Under the pieces are notes generated by a model. That model saw only the letters and a list, made by a program, of their open reading frames with translations, searched no databases and was not told the DNA's origin. Of a stretch of 64,000 nt of DNA, positions 42,751 through 52,426 are shown one piece after another. The stretch covers positions 76,046,728 to 76,110,727 of the forward strand of contig CM028384.1 in assembly GCA_013146195.2 (NCBI GenBank), written 5' to 3'. The first letter of the stretch is position 1; every line of letters starts with the position of its first letter. The DNA is from Codonopsis lanceolata. Its lineage: Eukaryota > Streptophyta > Magnoliopsida > Asterales > Campanulaceae. The translations under genes and the position numbers were made by a program.

Positions 42751-44582
42751 CAAAGAGAAATAATATGCTGCAAAAGAAAAGAGAGAAAATAACAAAGGCA
42801 GAAAAAAAAATACCTCCCACGCCGGAGTAAATCCATTAAGGGTCGGTGAGTCATTTCGGCTGGCCCTATCCATCGAGGCATACAGCTCGGCCAGGCCTGC
42901 CTGCCCCCAGTCATAATCGGCAATGTGATCAAAGTCTGCCAGGCATGCCAAAATAAAAACCCTTAGAGTGGTGGAGGAGTTGGCAAAGAGAGATGTGCCA
43001 AGGAAAAAAAACAAAAATACTCTAGCTACGCGAGCTACAGCTCCGTTGTCATTCTCCGGAACCCTCCCGGCATTATCCAGGAGCCATTTCCGCACGCTGC
43101 TAATATAGCCCTCATCTGCTGATTTATATTCGGGCTCGAAGCCCAAGAGGTCTTCCACCACGTCATGACGTTGACGGAGGGTGTAGTCAGGCTCCAAAGT
43201 CCTACCGATGCTGGTAGGAATGCCGGTAATCGCAGCAAAGTCACAAGGGGTCATGGTAGCCTCCCCCAGCTAAAATGGAAGGTGTGGGTGGTATCCCACC
43301 ATTAGTTCCTCAGCACCTCAAAAATGGGGAAATAGCTGGAAAGGGACCGAAAACCCGTAGAAAAGTGCTGAAACCCGAGCCCTCAACCAAACCCTGTGCC
43401 GCCTCGGGCATCAAGCTATAAATATCGGAAACATTGGTACAAGTTGCCCGAATCCGTTTCAGGGGCGTACGCATCTGCAAAAAGAAAAATGGCATATCAG
43501 AAAAAGAAAAAAGAAAAAGAAAAAAGGTAAGTTTACTATCCTTTTATTTTTCCTGCACACATTATTAAATATAAGCATATCGCATATAATAAATAAAATG
43601 CTTGCATAATAATTTCTATATTGCACTTTTGCATTTAAAAAAATATACTTTATTGCATTCAAAAATTTTGAAATAAAAAAAAAGAGAAAATGCATCTTTT
43701 GCATTCAAAAATATTTTGGACGTTTCAAAAGAAAAGGAAAATGATAATAATTTTTATTATCGCATTTTAACATTCAAAAATTTTGATTTGAATCTTTTAG
43801 CATCCCATAAATTTTCTATTCTCGCATTTGCATCAATAAAATGATATGTGCATGCATTAGCCATTTATCATTTGCATTTATTATACAAATAACTGCATTT
43901 TAGCATTCGCGAAAATAAAAATAAAATGTTACAAATCATGAAAAGAAAATATTTCCATGGCATTTATCATGTCTCTGCAGCATAGGCATTAATAAAAATG
44001 AATTTTATCGCATAAAATATCTCTGTTATATTTTGCATGCATCCGAAAATATATCCGAAGATATGTCCGGAAAAAAATGCATCATATTCCAAAAGTCTAT
44101 TTCATAGGCATGCATCATATTCAAATATTTTAGCCTAAAGCATGCATCATATAGCCAAATTGCATTAATAATATAAAACATGCATTGCAAAGGTCAAATA
44201 GTGCCAACTAGTTAAATTATGCATCGCAAAAATAAAATTGCATAAATTTCATGAATAATCGCCAAATTACATCATTCTAGCATATATATTGCATGCATAA
44301 ACATTATAAGCAGGGTCAGGAATGCTCCAACAAGCCAAATCAACACGAAAATCTACGGATCTGAGAAATCATCCAAATGGGTTTAGAAAAAAAGAAACTT
44401 ACAGCAGAATTTGGAAGATTTGATACGTGGATGCTCCAATCGCGATGAAGATTACTCCAATCATCCTTGGAATAGCGATATTTGACGTAATTTCGGACCA
44501 AAGGAGGGAGTTCCTTCCTCCTCTCGCCTGATTCCGGGTGCATCGAAACTTTTCCCTTCCTAGATCGCGAAAAAGAAGCCAT
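41630..44582 (-). pseudogene. antisense spliced gene with plant mobile domain (PMD-like), inside the Tat element
   Basis: Read on the minus strand, opposite to pol. Exon 1 starts at ATG 44582 (MASFSRSRKGKVSMHP) and ends at 44403 at a perfect donor GCT|GTAAGT. Exon 2 starts at 43474 after TTTTGCAG|ATG and holds MRTPLKRIRATCTNV, then the PMD core DFAAITGIPTSIG, ARVFLFFFLGTSLFANSSTT and ADYDWGQAGLAELYASMDRA. It ends at 42814, GGAG|GTATTT. Exon 3 begins at 42678 (TTGTAG|GTTTGG) with VWAFSFFHFTPG and runs to about 41999. Exon 4 starts near 41889 (TTTCAG|GTGAAT), has VNVSTYKKLLRGFFS and stops at 41630. All three joins keep the phase. Exon 2 is broken: a frameshift before the PMD, a TAA near 43302 and a missing base at 43270. 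The function of PMD proteins in transposons is unknown. Cellular relatives (MAIN/MAIL type) act in the nucleus. Confidence 0.75.
42684..42747. repeat. (TA)n microsatellite in intron 2 of the antisense gene
   Basis: About 32 TA units. It lies wholly between the predicted donor at 42813 and acceptor at 42679, so it makes an Ile-Tyr run only in unspliced translation. Confidence 0.95.
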
Positions 44583-45249
44583 CTGCTAAGAAAAACACGC
44601 AAATTGGCGAAAGAAAATCGAGAAACTGAGAGAAATGAAGAAATACACTTGCTGAGCAGCAACAATGGCCGCAAGTGTCGAAGCAGAAGAGAAGAGAGAA
44701 GAAGAAGTGAAGCAGTAGCTTCACTCTCCCCCTTCCCGTCCACTTATGGGTGGAAAAAAACAATTTTTCCTTTTTCCCCCTCCAAAGTTTGAAGGTTCGG
44801 CACTTAAGTCCTCAAATTTCCAAAGCTGCAAAATAGCCCCTGAAGCTTAACGAAAGTTAACAAAGTTAACTTTGTTGACAAAATTTGACGGTCATCCATT
44901 CAAAAACAAGGAAAGTCCATATTCCTAGCAGATCAGCCGCAGAATGAGCAGAAAAACCAAAAATATTAGCGGCAAAGGTAAGCATGCAAAATAAAAATGT
45001 AAAAGAAGTGTAAAGCATGCAAAAGAAAAAAAAATGTAAAGCAGAAAAAATATATGCAAAGCATATAGAAGAAAAAAAAAAGAGAAAGGAGGGAGAGAAG
45101 AAAAAATGCGAGCATGCAAAATAAAAAATACAAGCATGCAAAATAAAAAATGAAAGCATGTAAAAGAAAAGAAAATGCAAGTATAAAAAAATACGAGAAG
45201 AATATATATATGTGTGCAAAAAGCAAAAAGATAGAAAAAAAAGAGAGAA
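44583..45249. other. region upstream of the antisense gene
   Basis: Contains the presumed promoter of the antisense gene, but I see no strong TATA in the 150 bases upstream of 44582. From 44990 the sequence is an A-rich, purine-biased tract with repeated GCATGCAAAA units. Long minus-strand ORFs here (Phe/Leu-rich) come from base composition and are not real genes. Confidence 0.5.
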
Positions 45250-45610
45250 TTTTCCAGCTAAATCCGGAAATGCAGCAGCAAAAGAAGTAATTTCCAGCCG
45301 AAGCCGGAAATGCATGCAATAGCAAAAGAAGAAATTTCCAGCTGAAGCCGGAAATGCATGCAGCATCAAAAGAAGAAATTTCCAGCCGAAGCCGGAAATG
45401 CATGCAACAGCAAAAGAAGAAATTTCTAGTTGAAACCGGAAATGCATGCAGCATAAAAAAAAAGAATTTTCCAGCTAAAGTCGAAAATGCAGCAGCAAAG
45501 AGGAATTTCCAGCTAAAGCCGAAAAAGTAGCAAAAGAAAGAAATTTCCAGCTAAAGCCGGAAAAGCAACAAAGAGAGGGAAATTTCCAGCAAGAGTCGGA
45601 AATGCAGCAA
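45250..45610 (+). repeat. minisatellite, ~40-58 bp units, about eight copies
   Basis: Each unit has TTTCCAGC(C/T)(G/A)AAGCCGGAAATGCA followed by GCAGCAAAAGAAG. The unit length drops from 58 to about 40 bases toward the right. It lies in the Tat 3' region. Confidence 0.88.
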
Positions 45611-45639
45611 AATATATATAATACCCAGCATGAGTCCGC

Positions 45640-45740
45640 AAAAGCTGGAAAGGCAGCAAATGCAACAAATGCGGCGAAGGCAGCAAATGCAGCAAAGGCC
45701 GCAAAGGCAGCAAAAGCAGTAGAATGCGGAAAAAACTGCA
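45640..45740 (+). repeat. GCAAA(T/G)GCAGC-type short tandem repeat
   Basis: Interleaved 9- to 12-base units of GCAGCAAATGC/GCAGCAAAGGC. It translates as Ala-rich in one strand and (Ala-Ala-Phe) in the other, both artefacts. Confidence 0.85.
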
Positions 45741-45929
45741 AAAGCAAAGCAATGGTAAGAAAAGGTAAAGTATTTTACCTTTTGCATGCATGATGAGTTC
45801 CACCATCGTATTCAACGAAGGACTGAGTTCCTGAGGATGCGATGCTTTCCTGCTTTATAGGAGTAGCATAGGATCATTTCCTCGCGAGGTGTAACCCCAA
45901 GAAGAATGATTAGCCCATTCTGTGTTCCA

Positions 45930-46830
45930 CCTGGTTGTTGGAAACTTTCCTTGAAAGGGCTGCAACCCCGGATCAGAGGGAAAGGCTATCGTTCTCTGAC
46001 AAAGGACCATGTCCTGAGGAGACGATGCATTCCGTCGTCGTGTTCGGCAAAGGGTTTCGACCCTTTGAAGGATACGACATGCATATGATTTGTGTTGGAA
46101 ACTTTCCCTGAAGGGGCTGCAACCCTGGATCAGAGGGAAAGACTATCGTTCTCTGACGAAGGACCCTGTCCTAAGGAGACGATGCATTCCACCGTTGTGT
46201 TCGGCAAAGGGTTTTGACCTTTTGAGGGATACGACATGCTTTTGGTAGGCTTTGTGTGTGGAAACTTTCCCTGAAGGGGCTGCAACCCCGGGTCAGAGGG
46301 AAAGGCTATCGTTCTCTAACGAAGGACCCTGTCCTGAGGAGACGATGCATTCCACCATCGTGTTTGGTAAAGGGTTTCGACCCTTTGAGGGATACGACAT
46401 GCTTTTGGTAGGCTTTGTGTGTGGAAACTTTCCCTAAAGGGGCTGCAACCTCGGGTCAGAGGGAAAGGCTATCATTCTCTTACGAAGGACCCTCTCCTGA
46501 GGAGACGATGCATTCCGCCGTCGTGTTCGGCAAAGGGTTTCGACCCTTTGAGGGATACAACATGCATTTGTTAGGCTTTGTGTGTGGAAACTTTCCCTGA
46601 AGGGGCTGCAACCCTGGGTCAGAGGGAAAGGCTATCGTTCTCTGACGAAGGACCCTGTCCTGAGGAGACGACGCATTCCACTGTCGTGTTCGGCAAAGGG
46701 TTTCGACCCTTTGAAAGATACGACATGCATATGATTTATGTTTGAAACTTTCCCTGAAGAGGCTGCAACCCCGGATCAGAGGGAAAGGCTATCGTGTTTC
46801 GACGAAGGACCTGTCTTGAGGGCACGATGT
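45930..46830 (+). repeat. ~163-bp tandem array in Tat 3' region
   Basis: The landmark GAAACTTTCC occurs at 45941, 46098, 46261, 46424, 46587 and 46744, i.e. steps of 157, 163, 163, 163 and 157. Each unit holds GGGCTGCAACC, ATCAGAGGGAAAG-like sequence, CTATCGTTCTCTGACGAAGG and GGCAAAGGGTTTCGACC. Units are highly similar, so the array is young or homogenised. Confidence 0.93.
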
Positions 46831-46869
46831 TTGACCTTGGCATCCCACCCAGCGCTGTTTGTTTGCATT

Positions 46870-47035
46870 TGGTGTGAACTACATTCGGTCTGATTCCTTT
46901 GATAAGGATACGTAGGCAGCCTATTTCGGCAGGCACGACCGTCGCAGCATGCTTGTTTCGGCTTTTGGCCGAACTACGTTTGGTCTGATTCCCTTTATTA
47001 AGGGATACGTAGGCAGCCTACCCCTGTAGGTCCGA
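46870..47035 (+). repeat. two-copy ~95-bp repeat near the 3' LTR
   Basis: 'GAACTAC.TT.GGTCTGATTCC' followed by 'AAGG.ATACGTAGGCAGCCTA' occurs near 46876 and 46972. It is non-coding and follows the 163-bp array. The rest, to 47275, shows no feature except the short purine stretch GAAGGG just before the LTR. Confidence 0.8.
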
Positions 47036-47275
47036 CCATTAGAGCATTTAATTTGCATATCTGCTTAAAAACTACGATAACCTGCTATAACCGACTAAAT
47101 ATGTCTAGGATATGTGAATTTTGGTTAGCATTATAAACTGTTGCATTATAACTACTACCTATTGCATTTCTCTCCCATTATAATTGCACGAAATTGGAGA
47201 GTCTGTTTCTTATCAACGATGTTCGTCTATTCAGTAAGCTTCGGGTTACCCGTAGACTCCATCGTTGAAGGGCTC

Positions 47276-49078
47276 TGTAGACACTCCAATTTCGTACCCC
47301 TGGTACGTAACATTGACATGCGATATCAAGACTTGTTAAAACTTAACAAATGTCAAGTTACAGGGTTTAAAAATGCAAAAGACAAATTCGGGATGCACAA
47401 AATAGTAAAATGCAGGGACTAAAAGTGGCTGAAAATTGAGAGCTGGCGCAGCCAAAAGAAGCCCCTGGCGCGGCGCCCCTAATGGGTGGTTCCGGCGCCC
47501 AAAATTTCTACAGTGGCGCCCAAAGTGCTACAGTTGTGCTACAGTGTGCCCAAACTTAACGCATTGCACAAATCTTGCAGCACGCGGCACAAGCAAAAGC
47601 AGCATAAGGAAGAAAAAGTAATGATCGCGGAGTCCCTCTCTTAGCCTATAAATAGAGGCCCCGGGGTTCACTATCAGACACACAGAAGCACACAGAAAAT
47701 ACGCCCAAACTCTTTGCGTTGTTGTTATGCCGTGAGAATAGTGAGCGATCGTGAGATAGTGAGCGCCCCTCCTATAAAGCCTCGAAGCTCTGCCAAAACT
47801 CCTCCAAACGCGAAACCAACCAGTTAAAGTGATCCTTAGCCCCCCAGCTAGGTATCCACCCTACTTCCCCAGTTCAAAAATCTTGAAAATAGCAGTTTCT
47901 CTGCCCGAGTAAAAAGGCCAAATCCGTCAGAAACAAGCAATTGTTCTGCCCGATTTCCGCCAGCATAAAAAACGCAAGCAGTTGCTCCGCCTGTTTTACG
48001 GTGCCTAGAAGCAACCTTCGGAAGTAGTCACCCTGCCCGAACCGCAGCAGCAGCAGCAAAGCAAAAAAGACTTCCTCTCTCGAGAAAGACAGAGCAAGCA
48101 CACCACGCTCTAAAAGGTGAGCCTTTAAGAGCGTTATTTTATATAAAAAAAGCTATTTTTCATCCGGTCCGATGTAAAAATATAAGCTGTTATGCTGCTC
48201 GGATTTATTTAGAAAATAACATTAAAAAGAGCCATTATTATGGCCAAATATTTTTAAGTATATTTGTAATTATTAGAAGGAAGCAACTGCAAGTCCGTAA
48301 ATAATGTAGACATGGATGTATTTGTTTTCTTTTCTCTCTTTTTAATGCTTTATTTATTTGCTGAATAAATATAACAAAAAACATACTTTAGCCAAAAACT
48401 GTTTTGTGAGACCGAAAGGGCGAGTTGGGTGCCTAGCACCTTCCCAACTCGTAACTTAGCCTCCGAACTCGTTTTATTTTACCTATGGTTTATTTTTGGT
48501 TTTTTCTTTATTTTCTCCTTAAAATAAAGATGGCGACTCTGTCAAAACATTTTGGATCACAGTGAGGCATCGCAACATCCTTTCTTGCACTTTTCCGTTT
48601 TCCCCTAGAAAAGGGAGAATGATAATGAAAGGGTGATGTATTCCTATATCCTTGTATCCCCTAAAAAAGGAATAACTTGATATAGAAAACCCAAAGAACT
48701 CATAGCGATCCGAAATAGGCCTTAAGGCAATTTTTATAAAGTCTGTAGTGGGGCCCGCAACATCCTTTCTTGCACTTTCCATTTTCCCCTACACAAGGGA
48801 AGATGTGAATGAAATGGTGATGTATTCCTGCATCTTGTTATCCCCTAAAAAAGAGATAACCTGATACAAAAACCCAAAGCTCCCATAACGGACTAAAAAA
48901 TCATTGAAGTGACCGAGGCGTATTCAACGCGCTTCCTGATAACACCCTTTCTGCATTTTTAATTTCATCTTCCCCTAGACAAGGGAGGGTGGAATGGAAA
49001 GCGTGGTGTCCGCACCGCACGCCGCATTCCCCTATCCAAGGGAGCGCGGGGCGCGGAAAATTTTCTGGGGCACCCACA
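47276..49078 (+). repeat. Tat 3' LTR
   Basis: 1803 bases, TGTAGACACTCCAATTTC...GGCACCCACA, followed by the TSD CACGC. It lacks the hAT-like insertion of the 5' LTR and so shows the empty site near 47590. From 47440 to 47545 it has GGCGC-rich motifs (GGCGCGGCGCCCC, GGTTCCGGCGCCC, GTGGCGCCC). The ~185-bp internal duplication is retained. Confidence 0.9.
47647..47654 (+). promoter_or_regulatory. TATA box of Tat 3' LTR
   Basis: TATAAATA, in the same context as in the 5' LTR. If active it would transcribe outward into the flanking solo LTR. Confidence 0.6.
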
Positions 49079-49917
49079 CACGCGATCGAACCACCTTAGC
49101 CATTCGCGAGGTCGGGGAGGTTAGGGTTGACTATAAGATGCGAGAGCCCATAGTTAACCAATTTTATTTGTCTCAACTACCAACATAATTTGTAGAAAAA
49201 TTTAGAGAATTTCTTTTTACAAAGTATTACCCACGTGTTTGGTTATTATTGTGTGTTCTTCATGCTTTTAATGGCGTAGCGAACCATTAGATGATACGTA
49301 GAATGATAGGATACGAAGCGAAAGCCCTTCATGTTATTCCGAAAATCACAATAGTAGTTTGCATGGTGTGAGACCGAAAGGAGATCGTGCATAGATAGTC
49401 ATTGGATGCTTGTTTAGATATGCGATTATTTTCTCCCCTATGTTATGTGTTGCGATGATATGAGCACGTAGCATGGTTGAGTGATAGCTAGATTTGCTAT
49501 ACGTAGTGATAGCCCGTAGTGAATAAAATAACGCGTCCGACTACCAAGACTTGAGTTAAAGAAAAGCAGAAAGATGATTAAATTAAACACCGGCTAGACT
49601 ATAAATAATGCACTCCTATCTTTTTATCTTGATTTGTTGTTGCCAAACCACCTCCGTAGTAGTGTAGATTTAATTACTTTTTAGGTTGTTTATATTTTTA
49701 GATTTTAATTCATTGTCTTTTCGCTCAAATATACTTAGTTAACCTAATTTTGGTACTTAGTTGGAGTGAAAATTACGTGCATTCCCTGTGGGATCGATAA
49801 CTCGTACTTAGGTACACTTTATTACTTGATACGACCGGATAATCTTGCCCGAGTTGCGTTTTGCGCACATCACATGACCTCAGGATCTCGTATTGGGGTG
49901 AGGGTCGGGTCGTTATA

Positions 49918-50580
49918 AATTACATAATCCAATTATGCATAGCGTTGCACCAAGACAAGCACCCAATTGATGCATCGCACTACAAATATTGATTCATCGC
50001 GTAGCAAAATCATAATGAACTAGATCTTCAGGTACGTTTTTTATGGTACACAATCAACAAATAATTTCAAATTGATGCATCTTTCCAACATCTCCTACCC
50101 AAATCGATGCATCACGATTCACAAATGATGCATTGTGATTCAACATTGATGCATCCAGATTCAAAAATGGTGTCCAACAACGAAAAAAACTATATTCAGA
50201 CATTTAATTGAATAGTTTATATGCATAGCAACACAACACACAAACTGAATCTATTTTGAATCAAGCACACAAACACAATATGAAGAAGAAAAAGAAGAAG
50301 ACACTTGTGAAATTGAAGATTGATAGATGAAGAGTTTGTAGGAAGTTAGGGTGGTTGATTAATCAAAATCAAGGTGAAACACACAAGTGTTCTTCACCAC
50401 CCGACTTCCCCACTCTCTTTCCTCTTCATCCCTTCGAATTGCAACCATTACTTCTCTTTTGCGGGAATTTTAGGAACGGTTTCACGAAAATGAACTTAAG
50501 TGATTGAAATAAACAATGACATACTTAAGCGATTAAAAACTTGAGAAAAGGGATCGGCTCACAATTTGTCCTTCATGTTA
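49918..50580. repeat. target sequence with TGCATC-type repeats, right side
   Basis: Continues the left target at 22309-22623: AATTACATAATCCAATTATGC, then several GATGCATC(G/A)CACTAC / GATGCATCACGATTC units to about 50165. From 50170 to 50580 there is no gene. ORFs are short and without motifs. Confidence 0.55.
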
Positions 50581-50584
50581 TCCA

Positions 50585-50720
50585 CTAAGAGCATGGACAA
50601 TGGGGGAACAACATTTGCTCCCCTAAGCAACCCATACCATTAAAAAAAAAAAAAAAAATATCTTTATATTATTCTAAGCTACTCAACAAAACCACCCTTT
50701 CCAATGGTAGCACAAACTCT
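50585..50720. mobile_element. possible PIF/Harbinger-type MITE
   Basis: GAGCATGGACAATGGGG at the left resembles the common plant MITE end GAGCATCCACAATGG. CCTTTCCAATGGTAG at the right could be its inverted partner. There is an A17 tract inside. No clear three-base TSD is seen. Confidence 0.3.
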
Positions 50721-50789
50721 AATAATTTTACATACCCGATTATCTTTATCTCCATTAATTTATAGCTACCTATATTATTTATAGATTTA

Positions 50790-50945
50790 ATTAATTTTTT
50801 TGGTCCCTCAAGCTTACAAAAAATATTTATTTGATCCCTATACCGAAAAAAATTAATTCGTTTAATCCTAAATATTGACCATCAGATTCCACCCTCACCC
50901 CGTTACCATTAATATTTTTTCTTATTTTGTTAGAAAATGTCCAAA
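50790..50945 (+). repeat. dispersed repeat with TTTGGTCCCT motifs, copy 1
   Basis: 'TTTTTTTGGTCCCT', 'TTTGATCCCT', 'TTTAATCCTA', then 'CCCCGTTACCATTAATATTTT' in the same order as the copy at 63722-63880 (GGTTCCTGAAC, TTTGGTCCCT, TTTGGTCCTT, GGGGTTACCGTCAATTTTTT). The element class was not identified. Confidence 0.6.
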
Positions 50946-50950
50946 CTACC

Positions 50951-52255
50951 TGATCGATGTATTTTATACGTCGATTTTATATGCTTCTATGACTTAAATT
51001 ATGCTATTTCACGAGTCTTTTGAGTACTAATATATGTTTTCGGTGAGTTTTGTAAGTTTCAGGATTGTTCGTGAAAATACGTTAAACTCCAGGGTTTTAA
51101 GTGCGAATTACAAGATAGGACAAAAGAGGAAAAATTGAAGAAACAAGGAAATAATCACGGACACCTTGCGGACGCAGGTGCCTCTGCGACCGCAAGGTAG
51201 GCGTGTTGACCATAAAGAAGCAATCAAAGAAATCGAAGCCCGGACATACTGGAGACCTTGCGGATGCAAGGTATCCAGCACCTTGCGACCGCAAGGTAGG
51301 CAGAATGCTTGATTTTCGGATTTTCACATAGTCATTCGATCCAATCACAACTCCCGAGTATGTATAGAAGTCAGGTACCGAGCCAAAGCATAAGGAGGAC
51401 GACTGGAAGCTCTCTTATCATAAATTTTAGGTAGTTTTAGATTGTATAACATAGTTAGATTTTGTAATTTCAAGTATTGAAGATCAAATCATGCATCCAA
51501 TCATCTCCATGTGCTGTTCATTGTCTATGATGAACTAAATCATCCATAATCTAGGAGGTGGGAGGTAACTTGTATCGAATTTATGTTTTGATTCTTATAT
51601 ATATGTCTATTCAATGCTTGTTGATTGTGTTGTTTATCAACCCCTATATTATTTTGCTTTGAACAAATGAATGTAATCGCAATAATAAAGGCTTAGAGGT
51701 GCGGATAACTGCATGACCAAGTGCATATGTCGTATAATCGCTCACCAACACAATAAATTGGACCTATCGATGCACGAGTGATAAGTTAGGACCAGGTTCT
51801 TACATGATCTAGGTGACAGATAGATCATAAATCTAGGTGACAAACTAGATTGACAGTTCCTCGTGCTTAGGATATGGAATGGATGAATTTATGGGAATGG
51901 AGGCTGAACCAATTGTTCAACAGACTATATCTATTTTTAGTGAACGAACCCAAGACATTGAATGACATTATTATGAATTGAACATAAAGGAGATATAAGT
52001 GAAACCCGTAATCCTAGATTTCCACTCACCATAAGATCTTCATATCGTTATTACTGTCTAATTAGTTAAACATCTATAACTAGTAGTTTAGAGTAGAATT
52101 AAACAATAAAACCCCCTTAGGTTAATAATTTGCTATCAATAATCGCACGTTTGCTCGTGATCACTTGTCTCGTGGGTTCGACCCTTGCTTCCAAGTCTAT
52201 TCTATAATAGTCTTGTCCACTTGCAAGGAAAAAGATTAAATTAAAACATCGATCA
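50951..52255 (+). repeat. Athila 5' LTR
   Basis: 1305 bases with perfect 9-base inverted ends, TGATCGATG...CATCGATCA. From 51160 to 51305 two copies of ACCTTGCGGA(C/T)GCA...CGACCGCAAGGTAGGC form CpG-rich palindromes (CCTTGCGACCGCAAGG). The right part (TCTCGTGGGTTCGACCCTTG near 52170) is usual for Athila LTR ends. Confidence 0.85.
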
Positions 52256-52261
52256 AGTTTT

Positions 52262-52279
52262 TGGCGCCGCTGGGACAAG
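52262..52279 (+). other. primer binding site of Athila element
   Basis: TGGCGCCGCTGGGACAAG lies six bases after the LTR. Athila elements usually have TGGCGCCGTTGCCGGGG (tRNA-Asp), so the first eight bases match and the rest is diverged. Confidence 0.65.
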
Positions 52280-52426
52280 CTAGTTCACGAAGTTAGTTTG
52301 TTGGTAGCGTAGTTTTTAATTTAATTTAGTTTTTAGTTTAATTTTCGCCATAAAAAAAAATACAAAAGATTTTATTTTATTTTATTTTAATAGTTAGTTG
52401 TTTTTAAATTGCTTTAATTTAAATTT

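Larger units (their letters stand above)
31808..49078 (+). mobile_element. Ty3/gypsy Tat-lineage retrotransposon, 17.3 kb (TSD CACGC)
   Basis: The LTRs are 31808-34634 and 47276-49078. Both start TGTAGA and end in CACCCATA/CACCCACA, and CACGC flanks the element at 31803-31807 and 49079-49083. The internal order is PBS, A-rich leader, gag, protease/RT region, two RNase H regions, integrase, then a 6.7-kb 3' region with an antisense spliced gene and tandem repeats. Dual RNase H, the wording PGLDPAIVEHRIPI and the extra 3' ORF identify the Tat lineage (Ogre/Retand relatives). The pol is full of stop codons, so the copy is not autonomous. Confidence 0.88.
30540..49872 (+). mobile_element. second-level insertion: ~2-kb solo LTR split by Tat element (TSD CATGA)
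   Basis: It begins TGATGAGC and ends GCACATCA (imperfect inverted ends TGATGAGC/TGATGTGC). CATGA flanks it at 30535-30539 and 49873-49877. Without the Tat element and one copy of its TSD the length is about 2.06 kb. The left arm 30540-31807 and right arm 49084-49872 are non-coding. The right end, with CCCTGTGGGATCGATAACTC near 49780, looks like an LTR end. GC-rich ORFs at 30855-31270 have no recognisable content. Confidence 0.72.
22624..49917 (+). mobile_element. nested composite LTR insertion, outermost level (TSD AATTA)
   Basis: The block starts TGTAACAC at 22624 and ends GGGTCGGGTCGTTATA at 49917 (final CA changed to TA). AATTA flanks it at 22619-22623 and 49918-49922. Deleting the block restores a ~65-base tandem repeat across the junction, which independently supports it as one insertion. 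The host portion is 22624-30534 plus 49878-49917, non-coding and LTR-like. The rest is later insertions. It contains two diverged LTR-type units and a third tail, so its history includes duplication. Confidence 0.65.

Noticed and set aside
43035..43244. Alternative minus-strand ORF next to the PMD core
   Set aside because: A different frame of the same exon. The frame with the PMD motifs is the real one.
44866..45447. Long minus-strand Phe/Leu-rich ORF that looks like a membrane protein
   Set aside because: It comes from purine-rich repeats and the minisatellite on the plus strand. Overlapping frames are equally open and no start context or motif is present.
45475..45815. Minus-strand ORFs with Ala-Ala-Phe repeats
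   Set aside because: Direct translation of the GCAAA/GCAGC short tandem repeat.
45930..46830. Possible CRISPR-like array of regular repeats
   Set aside because: Units are contiguous 163-bp repeats without unique spacers, in a plant retrotransposon.
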